A DNA stretch of 64,000 nt from Blumeriella jaapii (Eukaryota; Ascomycota; Leotiomycetes; Helotiales; Drepanopezizaceae), in NCBI GenBank assembly GCA_009599575.1, contig VWND01000012.1, forward strand, positions 62,001 through 126,000, read 5' to 3'. This document shows positions 36,265-47,409 of the stretch, in pieces (the first letter of the stretch is position 1; every line of letters begins with the position of its first letter). The position numbers and the translations under genes are program-made. The notes under the pieces are model-generated. The model was not told the origin of the DNA. It did no database searches and saw nothing but the letters and a program-made list of their open reading frames with translations.

Positions 36265-36812
36265 TTATTTCGCTGCCACCATTTCGCTGCCACCACCTCG
36301 CTGCTACCATTTCGCTGCCATTATCTCGCTGCCACCACTTCGCTGCTATTATTTCGCTGCTACTATCTCGCTGCCATTATTTCGTCGCTATTATCACCAC
36401 TATTATTATTACCACCATTATTTCGCTGCCATTATTTCGCTGCCATTATTTCGCTGCCATCATTTCGTCGCTATTATTATTATTACTATTATTACCATCA
36501 CCACCTCGCTGCTATTATTTCGCTGCTACCATTTTACTGCTACCATTTCGCTGCCACCATTTCGTCGCTATTACTATTACTATTACCACTATTATTACTA
36601 TTATTACTATTATTACTATTATTACTACCACCATTTCGTCGTTTATTATTATTACCACCACCATTTCGCTGCCACCATTTTGCTGCTACCATTTCGCTGC
36701 TACCATTTCGCTGCCACCATTTCGCTGCTACCACCTCGTCGCTATTATCACCACCATTATTATTACTATTACCACCATTATTATTATTATTATTATCTTC
36801 CTGCCACTATTA
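36265..36812 (+). repeat. TAP4 pyrimidine microsatellite arm
   Basis: TTCGCTGCYAYYA units and (AYY)n triplets; the frame open from 36256 to 36891 is low-complexity and not a gene. Confidence 0.9.
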
Positions 36813-36819
36813 TAATTAT

Positions 36820-36900
36820 TCAGCTTATTCGACTGTTCGGCTATTCGGCTGTTCGGCTGTTCGGCTTTTCGTTGTTTTTTTAGCAAAATAATATTAGCGA
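36820..36900 (+). repeat. TAP4 centre, CGGCTGTT array
   Basis: Five CGGCTRTT-like 8-mers then TTTTTTAGCAAAATAATATTAGCG; the strand composition flips here. Confidence 0.9.
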
Positions 36901-36909
36901 AATAATAAT

Positions 36910-37435
<526 letters not shown>

Positions 37436-37700
37436 TATTAATAATAGCGGCGAAATAGTAGCGACGAAATGGTAGCAGCGAAATGATAGCAGCGAAATAG
37501 TGGCAGCGAGGTGATAGCAGCGAGATAATAATAGTAATAATAATAGCGACGAAATAATAGTAATAATAATGGTAATAGTAATAATGATAATAATAATAAT
37601 GGTAGTAATAATAGTAATAGCGACGAAATAGTAGCAGCGAAATGGTAGCAGCGAAATAATAGCAGCAAAATAATGGTAATAGTAATAATAATAGCGACCA

Positions 37701-37746
<46 letters not shown>

Positions 37747-38130
37747 GTAATAATAGTAATAATAGCGACGAAGTAGTAGCAGCGAGATAGTAGCAGCGAA
37801 ATAATAGCAGCGAAATGGTAGCAGCGAAATGGTGGCAGCGAAATAATAGCAGCGAAATAATAGCAGCGAAATGGTAATGATAATAATAATAATAATAGTA
37901 GTAGCGACGAAATAATGGCAGCGAAGTAATGGCAGCGAAATAGTAATAATAATAATAATAATAGTGGTGGTGATAGCGACGAAATAGTAGCAGCGAGGTG
38001 GTGGCAGCGAAATAGTGGCAGCGAAATGGTAATAATAATAATAATAGCGACGAAATAATAGTAATAATAATAATAATAATAATGGTAGCGACGAAATGGT
38101 AGCAGCGAAATGGTATTAGCAGCGAAGTAG
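37436..38130 (+). repeat. TAP4 purine microsatellite arm, distal part
   Basis: GCAGCGAAATGGTA-like 14-mers and (RRT)n triplets, strongly shifted to AAT, with the GCAGCGA core retained throughout. Confidence 0.9.
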
Positions 38131-38382
38131 TATTAATAAAAGCGTAAATAAAAGATAATAATAAAATTATAACAAATTCGTATAAGATTTGTATTTTTCT
38201 CGAAGTTTTAAATTATTACATAACTTATTTTATTTATTAATTTTTAATAATACTAAAATTAATTTTCATTTAATCTCGTGTTAACTTTGATTATACTCGG
38301 AGTTAATTTTACGCCCAGTGTTAATTCGGATTTGACTCGGTGTTAAATCGGTTGTAATCCCACCCACAGGCGCCCCTAAGTA

Positions 38383-38840
38383 ATAATTAAATTTAAATAA
38401 TTAAATTACCGCGATATAAATATAAAAAAAATAATTTTAAAAAAGAAAAAGTATAAAAAAGCGGCTAAAAAAGTCTGGAATAAAACTAAGATTTTAAAAA
38501 AAACGCTAATTAAAAAAAAAAAATCTGGTTTTAATTTATAACGTTCAGCGCGTTATTAATAAATCGGCCGATATTAAGCTTAATTATAAATGGCTCGGAC
38601 TCTACGAAATATACGAGGCCGAATTAAATAAAAGCTATTATAAGCTTACGGAATTCGATAAAACAAAACTAAAAAAAACGTTTGCCGCTAACCGATTAAA
38701 ACGATTTTACAAAAAAACCAGCAAATTTATTTCTTAGATTTTAATTCAGATAGCGACTTCGATTTTAGCGATTTCGACGACGATTTCGACCAAAGCGATT
38801 ATATTTAAAAAAAAAAAAACTTTTTAAAAAAGTCTGAAAA
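38383..38840 (+). pseudogene. GyA copy 3 integrase C-terminal part after TAP4
   Basis: Continues the integrase: basic stretch near 38430-38480, NRLKRFYKK-like text near 38690-38720 (family GTFAGNRLKRFxPR), then acidic Ser/Asp text to about 38800. Ends pol. Confidence 0.75.
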
Positions 38841-39470
38841 TAACCGAATAATAACCCCGCTGTTAAAAACACAGTTTAAATCGTGATTTTACTTATAACC
38901 GAAAAAAAGAAAAATATATACAAAATTGTTTATTAATTATTTTATTATTTTTATTATTTATTATTTTCTTTTTTATTATATATTGTTCTACTGTTTTTGT
39001 TTTGCTTTGCTTATATACAATTTAATTATTCTGTTTTATATATATTGTTTATTTTTAAAACCTTTTTTTATATTATTTAAAACATTTATTATACTTTTTT
39101 TTGTTTAACTGTACTTTTGTTTATTAAAACAAAAGCTTTGTATATGTTTAAGCCGCATATCTAATATATTTATATTATTCGCATATTTTATAAAAACTAT
39201 TTTTTATATATTTTATTATTTGCTACTTTTTGCATTATTTACTTTTTTCGTTATTTTAAACGAATGCTTGCTTAAACAGTTATAATTTATTAAAAAAATA
39301 GCATACGGAGTTCCGTAACTTTTAAATATAAATACTTTACAATTTTCGTACTTTTTCCCAACTACTTTTTAATAAATATAATATATTTTTTTGATTAATA
39401 AACTTATCGATATTATATCGTTCTTTAAGTAAAGCGTTGCTAAATCTAAAAAATTCATTTTTAATTTATT
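38840..39470. other. GyA copy 3 AT-rich gap
   Basis: About 630 bp of T-rich sequence. A 60-codon hydrophobic frame (38926-39108) is composition-driven. Nothing supported. Confidence 0.55.
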
Positions 39471-42400
39471 TTAAAACGGAATTATTATACGCAACTTTTC
39501 CGAATTTAAACAAATATACAACGCCGCTATTTTAAATTAATAAGCTATTTTCGTAAAAACATTTATAAAACAATTCGATATAATAATTAAAAACGTCAAC
39601 GAATTTTTATTCGATTACGAAAGCTTCGTTAAAACTGAATTTGTTCGCAAAAGTTTTAATTACGATAAATTTTTGCTAAATTACGATAACGCTTTAAAAG
39701 CTTTCGCCGAAGCAAAAAAAGCTCGAAATAATAAAAAAAAAGTAATAAACCGAATTTTACGTTTTCTGTCAAATCAACGAAAAAAGAATATTGAAAAATA
39801 CGTTTTTAGCAAAATCACCGGTATTATTTTATTTCGGCATTTCGCTCGCTTTTTCGAAACTATTATTTTTACGAAAAAAAAAATCTGGATATTAAACGCT
39901 TATATTTTTAAAGCGCAAGCTTTAAAAGCTAATAATCCAAAAGCCCGCAGATTTACAAACTTTTTTACCGCCGTTTGCAAATTAATCGACGACGCTATAC
40001 AATTACTAAAAAAAGTTTTAATCGGCTGCGAAATTTCAAATTTGATTTTTTTTTAAAACAAAAAATTAAGCGTCGTTAAATACGGCATTTTTATACCGAA
40101 AAAAAAAACGACGCTATTCCGATATTTTAAATTTACGACGACGAAAAAAGCGAAAAAACTAATATTATTTTCGTTTAATTCGAAAAGATATACGCGGTAG
40201 TAATTAATACTTTTAAAATAGCTAAAACAATTCGACGATTTTTATTTTTAATTATCGAAAACGAATCCGAAAACGAAACTAAAAACGTAATAATAAACAA
40301 TCGATTATTCGAATACAAAAAACTTATTGTTTTTATAAAAACGATTCCGAAAAAAATAAAAATAAAAAACGCAAAAAAGCGCGCCGATATTTCCGAAACT
40401 TTTTTTATTCGAAGGAAAAAACTATTCGCGTCGCCAGCAAAAAAGGCACCGCGAATAAAAACAGCCGGAAATCGACGCCGAATTATAACTTTTAAATTAA
40501 TTAATAAAAAACGCGACGATTTTATAAAATCAGATTTAAAAAACTCCGGTATTTCGAAAAAGAAAAACCCAAACGATTTTGAATCTGACTTTTCGAAATT
40601 AAATACGCAAATATTAAAAACGTTTGTTGCGTTTAAAAACGTTGTATTATTATTGCTAATATTTTAAACGCTAATAAAAATATTTAAAATTTCGATTATT
40701 ATACGATTCGACCGAAAAAGCTTAAAAAAAAATATCGAAGTTATTACGGAAAAAATTATATAAAAAGCATAAAATCAAATTATTTTGCTTAAAACTTTCG
40801 CTTTCGACGACGTAACGATTTAAAAGTTTTATTTCGATATTTTTATATAAAAATTAAATAAATTCGTCTGCTTTTTTTTTTTATTTCGAACGAAAACTAA
40901 ATTAAGCTTTTTTCGAAAAATTGCAAATATAATACGCCGAAACAAATAAAAAAAACTTTTGAAAACGATGACCCGTTTTTATTCGAATTTTTTTTCGTTA
41001 AAAAACTCCGATTTTTTAATTTCGTTTTTACGAATAACGTTAACGCTAAAAAAAACGGCAAGTTTTACTATTTTTACGTGCGTTATTACGCGACGTACTA
41101 CGATTTAATTATAAAAAAAATCGACGTTATCGGCTTCGCTAATTAATTTGCTATTATTAAAAATTCGGACTACGACGTATTCGAAATTAATTTTAATAAT
41201 TAATTTATATTCCGACGAAAAACTGCGAAATTTATTAAAGCGCATGCTAAAGCTTATTTAAGCTACGCAAATTTTAAAACAGATTTTAAAATTTTCAACG
41301 CGATTATAAAATTCGATTAAAACAAAAAAAAATAAAAGCAACGAATATTTTTAAAAACCGATTTTTTTGGTTTTTTAACCGAAAATATGTTTTAAAATCT
41401 ATTTGAATTAAGCTGCGAATTCGTTAATTACGTAAAATCGTACAACGAAAAAAACAAATTATTATTGCATTTTATAAAAAAAAAAGTAGCTATATATAAG
41501 CATTGTTTTCGATTGATTAAAACCTAAAAAACGCTTATAGCTTTTTTCGCTAATATATTTTACAATTTTATTTAATAAGCTTTTAAAATGTATTCCGGCT
41601 TTTACTTCGCTGTTTTGATTATTCGAAACTTTGGAAACTGCTGTTTCGTGGCATATTTTAACGTTCCGATCGCTTTAGGTTTTATTGGTTCCGACCGTAT
41701 TATAATTATAAAATTCGATATCGCCGATTTTCAAAAAAAAAAAAAAATCGAAAATTTTACCGACGCTATTTTCGACTATTACGTTTTGCTTGTATTCGCA
41801 TATAATTCGGAAATAATCGAAGCTTATTTGCAATTATACTACGACGCCAAGCTAATTAAAACTATTTAAAAAAGCCTAGCTTTCTCGTATTTTAGCGCGT
41901 TTAAAACAATGGCCTTCGTTATTTCATCGAATTACGAAACCGAAAATTACGAAATAAAAAATAAAATAATTTTTATCAGCTTTTCGATTAAACAAAAAGT
42001 TTTCGTTAGATTTAAAACCCAAAAAACCGACGGCGCGATGTTAATTTATTCGAATAATTATACGGCGCAAAAGTATAAAAACTATTTCGAAAACGATATT
42101 CCGATAAACAATCTAATATTATTTATATTACGACAAAAGCAATTATAATATTTTCGGTAGTTTCGATTGCAAACGACTATTTCCGAACCATTTCGTAAAA
42201 TAGTTTTTTTTACAAACTTCGGAGCTTTTTCGAAAGCATTCGTCGGTAAACAGCCGTAGTCCGGCCTATTAGTTTTACGCGAAGCAAAAACGTTAATCGG
42301 TTTTAATTATAACGAATTAATAAATTATTTTTACGATTTTAATACAAAACTTTTCAGCGTTTTTTGCAAAGCGTGAAACCACGTTTAAAAGCTGAAATTT

Positions 42401-42660
42401 ATTATTTACGGAAAAAAATCGTAAAAGGCTTTCGTCGCCGCGACGCCTGATAATATTATCGACGAAAAAACTATCAGAACGTTCGTAAATCAAAACGATA
42501 TTTCGATTAACGCTTTATCCAGCCATTTTTTAAAAAAGCGGAAATAATAAAATAATTTATACGATAAGCGAAACGCTTTTTTTCCATAGAAACCAACAGC
42601 AAAAAAGCCAAAAACGGATTAGAAAACTAAAAAAATATAAGATTAGAAAATTCGGTTTTT
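39470..42660 (+). pseudogene. GyA copy 3 extra reading frame, function unknown
   Basis: Third copy of the unknown post-integrase frame, here on the plus strand. Open pieces: 39673-40056 (starts LNYDNALKAFAEAKKARNN, later KKVINRILRFLSNQR), 41588-41869 (FGNCCFVAYFNVPIALGF, then FDIADF...FDYYVLL) and 41909-42148 (ETENYEIKNKIIFISFSIKQK, then FKTQKTDGAMLIYSNNY). The basic C-terminus is near 42590-42660. Comparing the three copies gives a consensus with few ambiguous positions, which would be the way to identify it. Confidence 0.6.
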
Positions 42661-42768
42661 GATTAATTGGTTTTTAAATTATATAAAATAAACTAGATTG
42701 CATTTACTGGAATTATGTTTTTTTTTGGTCGTAGTCAAAAGCGATTACGTATATTGTTTGGGACAGAA

Positions 42769-43035
42769 TATAAAACGGTAATATTTTGTATTAATAGAAG
42801 TTGATAGTTTTAGCTATGGTCGAGGCATGGACTTTTCCGAAACCTTTTGCTACTGATTATTTTTAACAGGTATAAAAGCAAGGCACCTCCTTAAATAGTA
42901 TTATAAATACGCAGTTTAATTCATATTTTTATTTATTTTTCTTTTCCTTTTTTCAGTATTTTCTAGAGATTCCCTAGACTATCTTACTCACCGATATATG
43001 GCCGTATCAGTCTGGTTTCCCTACCTACTTTTATA
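42769..43035 (+). repeat. GyA copy 3 3' LTR
   Basis: 267 bp, TATAAAACGG...CTTTTATA, reverse complement of the other GyA LTRs. Best-preserved LTR text of the three copies (for example GGTAGGGAAACCAGACTG on the reverse strand). Confidence 0.9.
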
Positions 43036-43842
43036 ATGGGTTTTTTATACGAAAGTCTAAATAGCCTTTTACTTTTTGAAATTGTATACGGTTATACTTT
43101 TTATACCAATTGAAACTGAAAGCTCGATATTTTTAATTTTTTTAATTTTTTATATAAACTAAACGCAAACGAAGCTCGTGCGTACGCTCGCCGCTACTGC
43201 GACGCTTAAAACTTCGTTAAATCGCATTTTTAATAAGCCTACGATAAAATAAAAAAAAATGCGAATAAATCTCGCCGCGCGATCGATTTTAACCTTAGCG
43301 ATTACGTATAGTTCGATATGCGTTTATTTCCGACTTTCCGGCTTTTTCGCAAGCTCGACAATTTTATAAACGGCTTTTTCAAAATTGTAGCTAAAATTTT
43401 CGATAACGCTTTTAAGCTAGACCTTTTTAGTATTATAAACGTATATTTAGTTTTTTACGTTAGTCGATTGCGTAAAGCAGTTAACGACGCGTTTTCAAAT
43501 CAGATTAATTTAGCTTTTGAATTTATTAATATAATTAATAAGCTTAAATACGAAGTCGAAAAATTAATCGCTTATCGAATGCAACGGAAGATTTTTCAGT
43601 ACAAAGCTTTTTAAATAAGCTTAAATACAAATCTTACGTAATATTCCGCGTCTGATTTTATATATGCTTTTTTAAAAGTGCGCAATTTTTATTTGGCGTA
43701 TAAAAAGCTTTCCGGTTCTTTTGCAAAACTTATAAATTGGCTAAAGGTATATTCCGAAGGCTTGGATTCGTACGATTATTTGAATAGCGACGTATTAATA
43801 AATAAAAGCTCGAAAGCGCGCTTTTTTCGGACGGAAGGATAA
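43036..43842 (+). pseudogene. GyB copy 1 integrase C-terminus and chromodomain
   Basis: 3' end of a Ty3/gypsy chromovirus pol. A KSRRAIDFNLSDYVWFD-like stretch near 43270-43318 (TAG where the family has Trp), then an open frame 43318-43614 with LFRKLDNFINGFFKIV (family KLDxKxxGPFxI) and a FYVSRLRKA-like segment (family FHVSLLRPA), then KYEVEKLIAYR near 43547 starting a chromodomain that continues to about 43720 across frame changes. The tail SFAKLINWLKVY (near 43720-43755) and DYDYLNSD (near 43773) match the acidic end usual for this fungal family. Chromodomains direct integration to heterochromatin (family knowledge). The upstream part is displaced by GyA copy 3. Confidence 0.82.
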
Positions 43843-44111
43843 TATAACGATTTATTCTTTTGCTACTTCTCGTGTTATCCTAGCAATTACGTATAGCTGC
43901 AAGCTTTCTGGTCTTCTGATGGATCTTTTTATTAATTGTAGAAATTATTTATATATATAAGGCTTTTTTTCTTTAATAATCTCTGCCTTTTGCAATTATT
44001 AATTCTAAATGAATATTTTTATTACAGAACCAAAGGCTCGTTTCTTATATCATATAAACACGGCGACCAATTAACTGATCTCCCAGCCCTCCGACTTATT
44101 AAATCGTTACA
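43843..44111 (+). repeat. GyB copy 1 3' LTR
   Basis: 269 bp, TATAACGATT...AATCGTTACA (originally TGTAACGATT...AATCGTTACA). Matches 47143-47409 and 49380-49647. Contains the near-palindrome CAATTACGTATAGCTG. Confidence 0.88.
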
Positions 44112-44359
44112 GGAGATTACTTAGGGGCGCCTATGGGTGGGATTACAACCGATTTAATACCGAGTCAAATCCGAGTTAATATTTGGCGTAAAATTAACTC
44201 CGAGTATAATCAGAATTAATACGCGATTAAATGAAAATTAATCTTAGAATTACTAAAGATTAATAAATACAATAGGTTGTGTAATAATTCAGAGCTTCGA
44301 GAAAAATACAAATCTTATACGAATTAGTTATTATTTTTTATCAACGCTTTTATTAATAT

Positions 44360-44628
44360 TATTACTAATACTATTATTATTAATATTATTATCATTTCGT
44401 CGCTATTATTTCGTCGCTATTACTTCGCTGTCGCTATTATTAATATTACAATTAATATTATTATTAATATTACTATCATCTCGTCGCCACCATTTCGTCG
44501 TTATTATTACTATTATTATTACTATTATTACCATTATTACCATTATTATTATTATTATTATTATTACCACCACTATTTCGCTGCTATTATTTCGCTGCCA
44601 CCATTTCGCTGCTACCACCTCGTCGCTA

Positions 44629-44692
<64 letters not shown>

Positions 44693-45490
44693 TACTACTA
44701 TTATTATCACTACCATTATTACCACCATTACCGCCATTATCACTACTACTATTATTACCACTATTATCACTACTACCACTATTACTATTACTACCACTAC
44801 TACCACTATTACCACCATTATCATTATTACCACTATTATTACCATTACTACCACCACCTCGCTGCCACCATTTCGCTGCCACCATTTCGCTGCCACCATC
44901 TCGCTGCTACCACTTCGCTGCCACCACCTCGTCGCTATTACTATTATTATTATTATTATTATTACTATTATTACCATTATTACTACTATTATTACCATTA
45001 CTACCACCATCTCGCTGCTACCATTTCGCTGCCACCATCTCGCTGCCACCATTTCGCTGCCACCATTTCGCTGTCACCATCTCGTCGCCACCATTACTAT
45101 TATTATTACTATTATTACTACCATTATTATTATTATTATTATTATTTCGCTGCTACTATTTCGCTGCCATTATTTCGCTGCCACCACTACTACTACTACT
45201 ACCACCATTATTACTATTACTACTATTACCACCACTACTATTACTACTACCATTACCACTACTACTATTATTACCACTATTACCACCACTACCATTATTA
45301 CCACTATTACCACCATTATCATCATTACCACCATTACTATCATTACCACTATTACCACTATTATTATTATTACCACCATTATCACCACTATTATTATTAC
45401 CACTATTACCACTATTACCACTATTACCACTATTACTACCACTATTACCATCATCACCATTATTACTATTACTATTACTATTATTATTAT
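44360..45490 (-). repeat. TAP5 pyrimidine-strand microsatellite arm
   Basis: Over 1.1 kb of (AYY)n with TTCGCTGCCACCA units. In 44700-44858, reading triplets by hand, I count 15 ACC, 15 ACT, 18 ATT, 4 ATC and 1 GCC. Confidence 0.92.
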
Positions 45491-45499
45491 TATTTCGCT

Positions 45500-45580
45500 A
45501 ATATTATTTTGCTAAAAAAATAACGAAAAGCCGAACAGCCGAACAGCCGAATAGCCGAATAGCCGAATAAACTGGGTAGT
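45500..45580 (-). repeat. TAP5 centre, AACAGCCG array
   Basis: CGCTAATATTATTTTGCTA followed by GCCGAACAGCCGAATAGCC-type repeats; same centre as the other copies, inverted. Confidence 0.9.
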
Positions 45581-45589
45581 TACAATAGT

Positions 45590-46250
45590 AGCAGCGAAGT
45601 GATAGCAGCGAGGTGGTGGCAGCGAGGTGGTGGCAGCGAGATAATAATAGTAGTGATAATAATAGTAATAATGGTAGTAATGGTGGTAATAGTGGTAATA
45701 GTGGTAATAATGGTAGTGGTGGTAATAGTGGTAGTGATAGTAATAGTAGTAGTGGTGGTAATAATGGTAGTGATGGTAGTGGTGGTAGTAGTAGTGGTAG
45801 TGTGTGGTGGTGGTGGTGATGGTGGTGATGGCAGCGAAATGGTGGTGGTGGTGGTGGTGGTGGCAGCGAAGTGGTGGCAGCGAGGTGGTGGCAGCGAGAT
45901 GGTGGCAGCGAAATGGTAGCAGCGAGGTGGTGGTGCAGCGAGGTGGTGGTAGTAGTGATGGTAGTGGTGGTAATAGTAGTGGTGGTGGTAATAGTGGTAG
46001 TGGTGGTAATAATAGTAGTAGTGATGGCGACGAGGTGGTGGCGACGAGGTGGTGGCAGCGAGGTGGTGGCAGCGAGGTGGTGGTGGTGGTGGCAGCGAGG
46101 TGGTGGCAGCGAGGTGGTGGTGGTAGTGGTGGTAGTGGTGGGTAATAGTAGTAGTGGTGGTGGCGACGAGGTGGTGGCAGCGAGGTGGTGGCAGCGAGGT
46201 GGTGGCAGCGAGGTGGTGGCAGCGAGATGGTGGCAGCGAGGTAGTGTTAG
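45590..46250 (-). repeat. TAP5 purine-strand microsatellite arm
   Basis: (RRT)n triplets and GCAGCGAGGTGGTG 14-mers, densest at 46030-46235. Open frames are repeat artefacts. Confidence 0.92.
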
Positions 46251-46369
46251 CGGAAATATTATTCAGTATAGTATCAAATAAACGTGGTTTAATATAAGAT
46301 TTTTAATTTAAATTCGAAAAATTTGATATATATTAAATATCGATTTAATTTAATTATATAGATTTGTTT

Positions 46370-46816
46370 CGGTATTAACACCGAGTATAATCGGTGTTAA
46401 CATCGAATATAATCGGTATTAACACCGAGTATAATCGGTATTAACACCGAATATAATCGGTATTAACACCGATTATAATCGGTAATACCGATTATACTTG
46501 GTATTAAATCGTTACATCGATATAAAAGTAAACCGCGCCACTTCGGTATTAACACCGATTAGCAACCGATTATACCCGGTTTTAAAACCGATTATATACC
46601 GATTATAATCGGTTTTAAAACCGATTATAATCGATTATAATCGAATTAAAATCGGTTATAATCGGTGTATAATCGATTATAATCGGTGTATAATCGGTTT
46701 TGAAACCGATTATAATCGGTGTATATCCGGTTTTTAAAACCGATTATAATCGGTGTATATCCGGTTTTGCAACCGGGTATAATCGGTTATGATCCGACCC
46801 TAGATAAGCCGTACGG
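46370..46816 (-). repeat. TAP5 palindrome array (left end, inverted)
   Basis: Many CGGTATTAACACCG, CCGATTATAATCGG and CGGTTTTAAAACCG palindromes; about 450 bp, as long as in TAP2. Confidence 0.9.
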
Positions 46817-47050
46817 TAGTTAACTGGTCGCCGTATTCATATGATATAAGAAACGAGCCTTTGGTTCTGTAACAAAAATATTCATTTAGAATTAACAACT
46901 GCAAAAGACAGAGGTTGCTAAAAAAAAAAGTTTTATATATATAAATAGTTTTTATAATTAATGGAAAAACCTATCAAAAGACTTAAAAGCTTGCAGCTAC
47001 ACGTAGTTGCTAGGGTAATACGAAAGTTGGCAAAAAAATAAATCGTTATA

Positions 47051-47141
47051 TTATTTTTCCGTTCGAAAAAAGCGCGCCTTCGAGCTTTTATTTATTGGTA
47101 CGTCGCTATCCAAGTGATCGTACGAATTTAAACCTTCGGAA
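47051..47141 (-). pseudogene. GyB copy 2 pol 3' remnant (inverted)
   Basis: Reverse complement of the GyB text just before the 3' LTR: AATAAATAAAAGCTCGAAGG, then CGAACGGAAAAATAATATAACG, corresponding to 43775-43845. Cut off at 47142 by the LTR of GyB copy 3. Confidence 0.75.
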
Positions 47142-47142
47142 T

Positions 47143-47409
47143 TGTGACGACTCATTCTTTTGCCACCTCTCGTGTCACCCCAGCAACTACGTGTAGCTAT
47201 AAGCTTTCTGGTCTTCTGATGGATTTTTCTATCAATTATGGAAATTATTTATATATATAAGATTTTTTTTTTAGCAACTTTTGCTTTTTGCAATTGTTAA
47301 TTTTAAATAAATATTTTTGTTACAAAATCAAAAGCTCGTTTTTTATGTTATATAAATACGGGGACCAATTGATTGATTTCTTAGCTTTTCGATTAATTAA
47401 ATCGTTATA
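47143..47409 (+). repeat. GyB copy 3 LTR
   Basis: 267 bp, TGTGACGACT...AATCGTTATA. Confidence 0.88.

Larger units (their letters stand above)
44120..46816 (-). mobile_element. TAP5, TA-flanked palindromic element in an inverted GyB LTR
   Basis: 2,697 bp, inverted; TA at 44118-44119 and 46817-46818. Right end CTTAGGGGCGCC at 44120, left end AAGCCGTACGG at 46816. Parts: right spacer 44145-44355, pyrimidine arm 44360-45490, centre 45500-45580, purine arm 45590-46250, left spacer 46255-46365, palindrome array 46370-46816. Deleting it restores the LTR text. No coding sequence. Confidence 0.9.
44112..47050 (-). repeat. GyB copy 2 LTR, inverted, split by TAP5
   Basis: The eight bases 44112-44119 (GGAGATTA) and 46817-47050 together are an inverted GyB LTR lacking about 20 terminal bases. 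The joined text GGAGATTAGTTAACTGG matches the reverse complement of the copy 1 LTR (GGGAGATCAGTTAATTGG). It abuts the copy 1 LTR end directly, forming an inverted-repeat junction at 44111/44112. Confidence 0.78.

Noticed and set aside
38360..38380. Telomere-like CCCTAA at TAP right ends
   Set aside because: Only a single CCCCTAAG, part of the fixed TAP terminus; no tandem TTAGGG.
38926..39108. Hydrophobic 60-residue frame in the GyA gap, possible membrane protein
   Set aside because: T-rich sequence translates to Phe/Leu/Ile/Tyr in any frame; the frame is not kept in copies 1 and 2.
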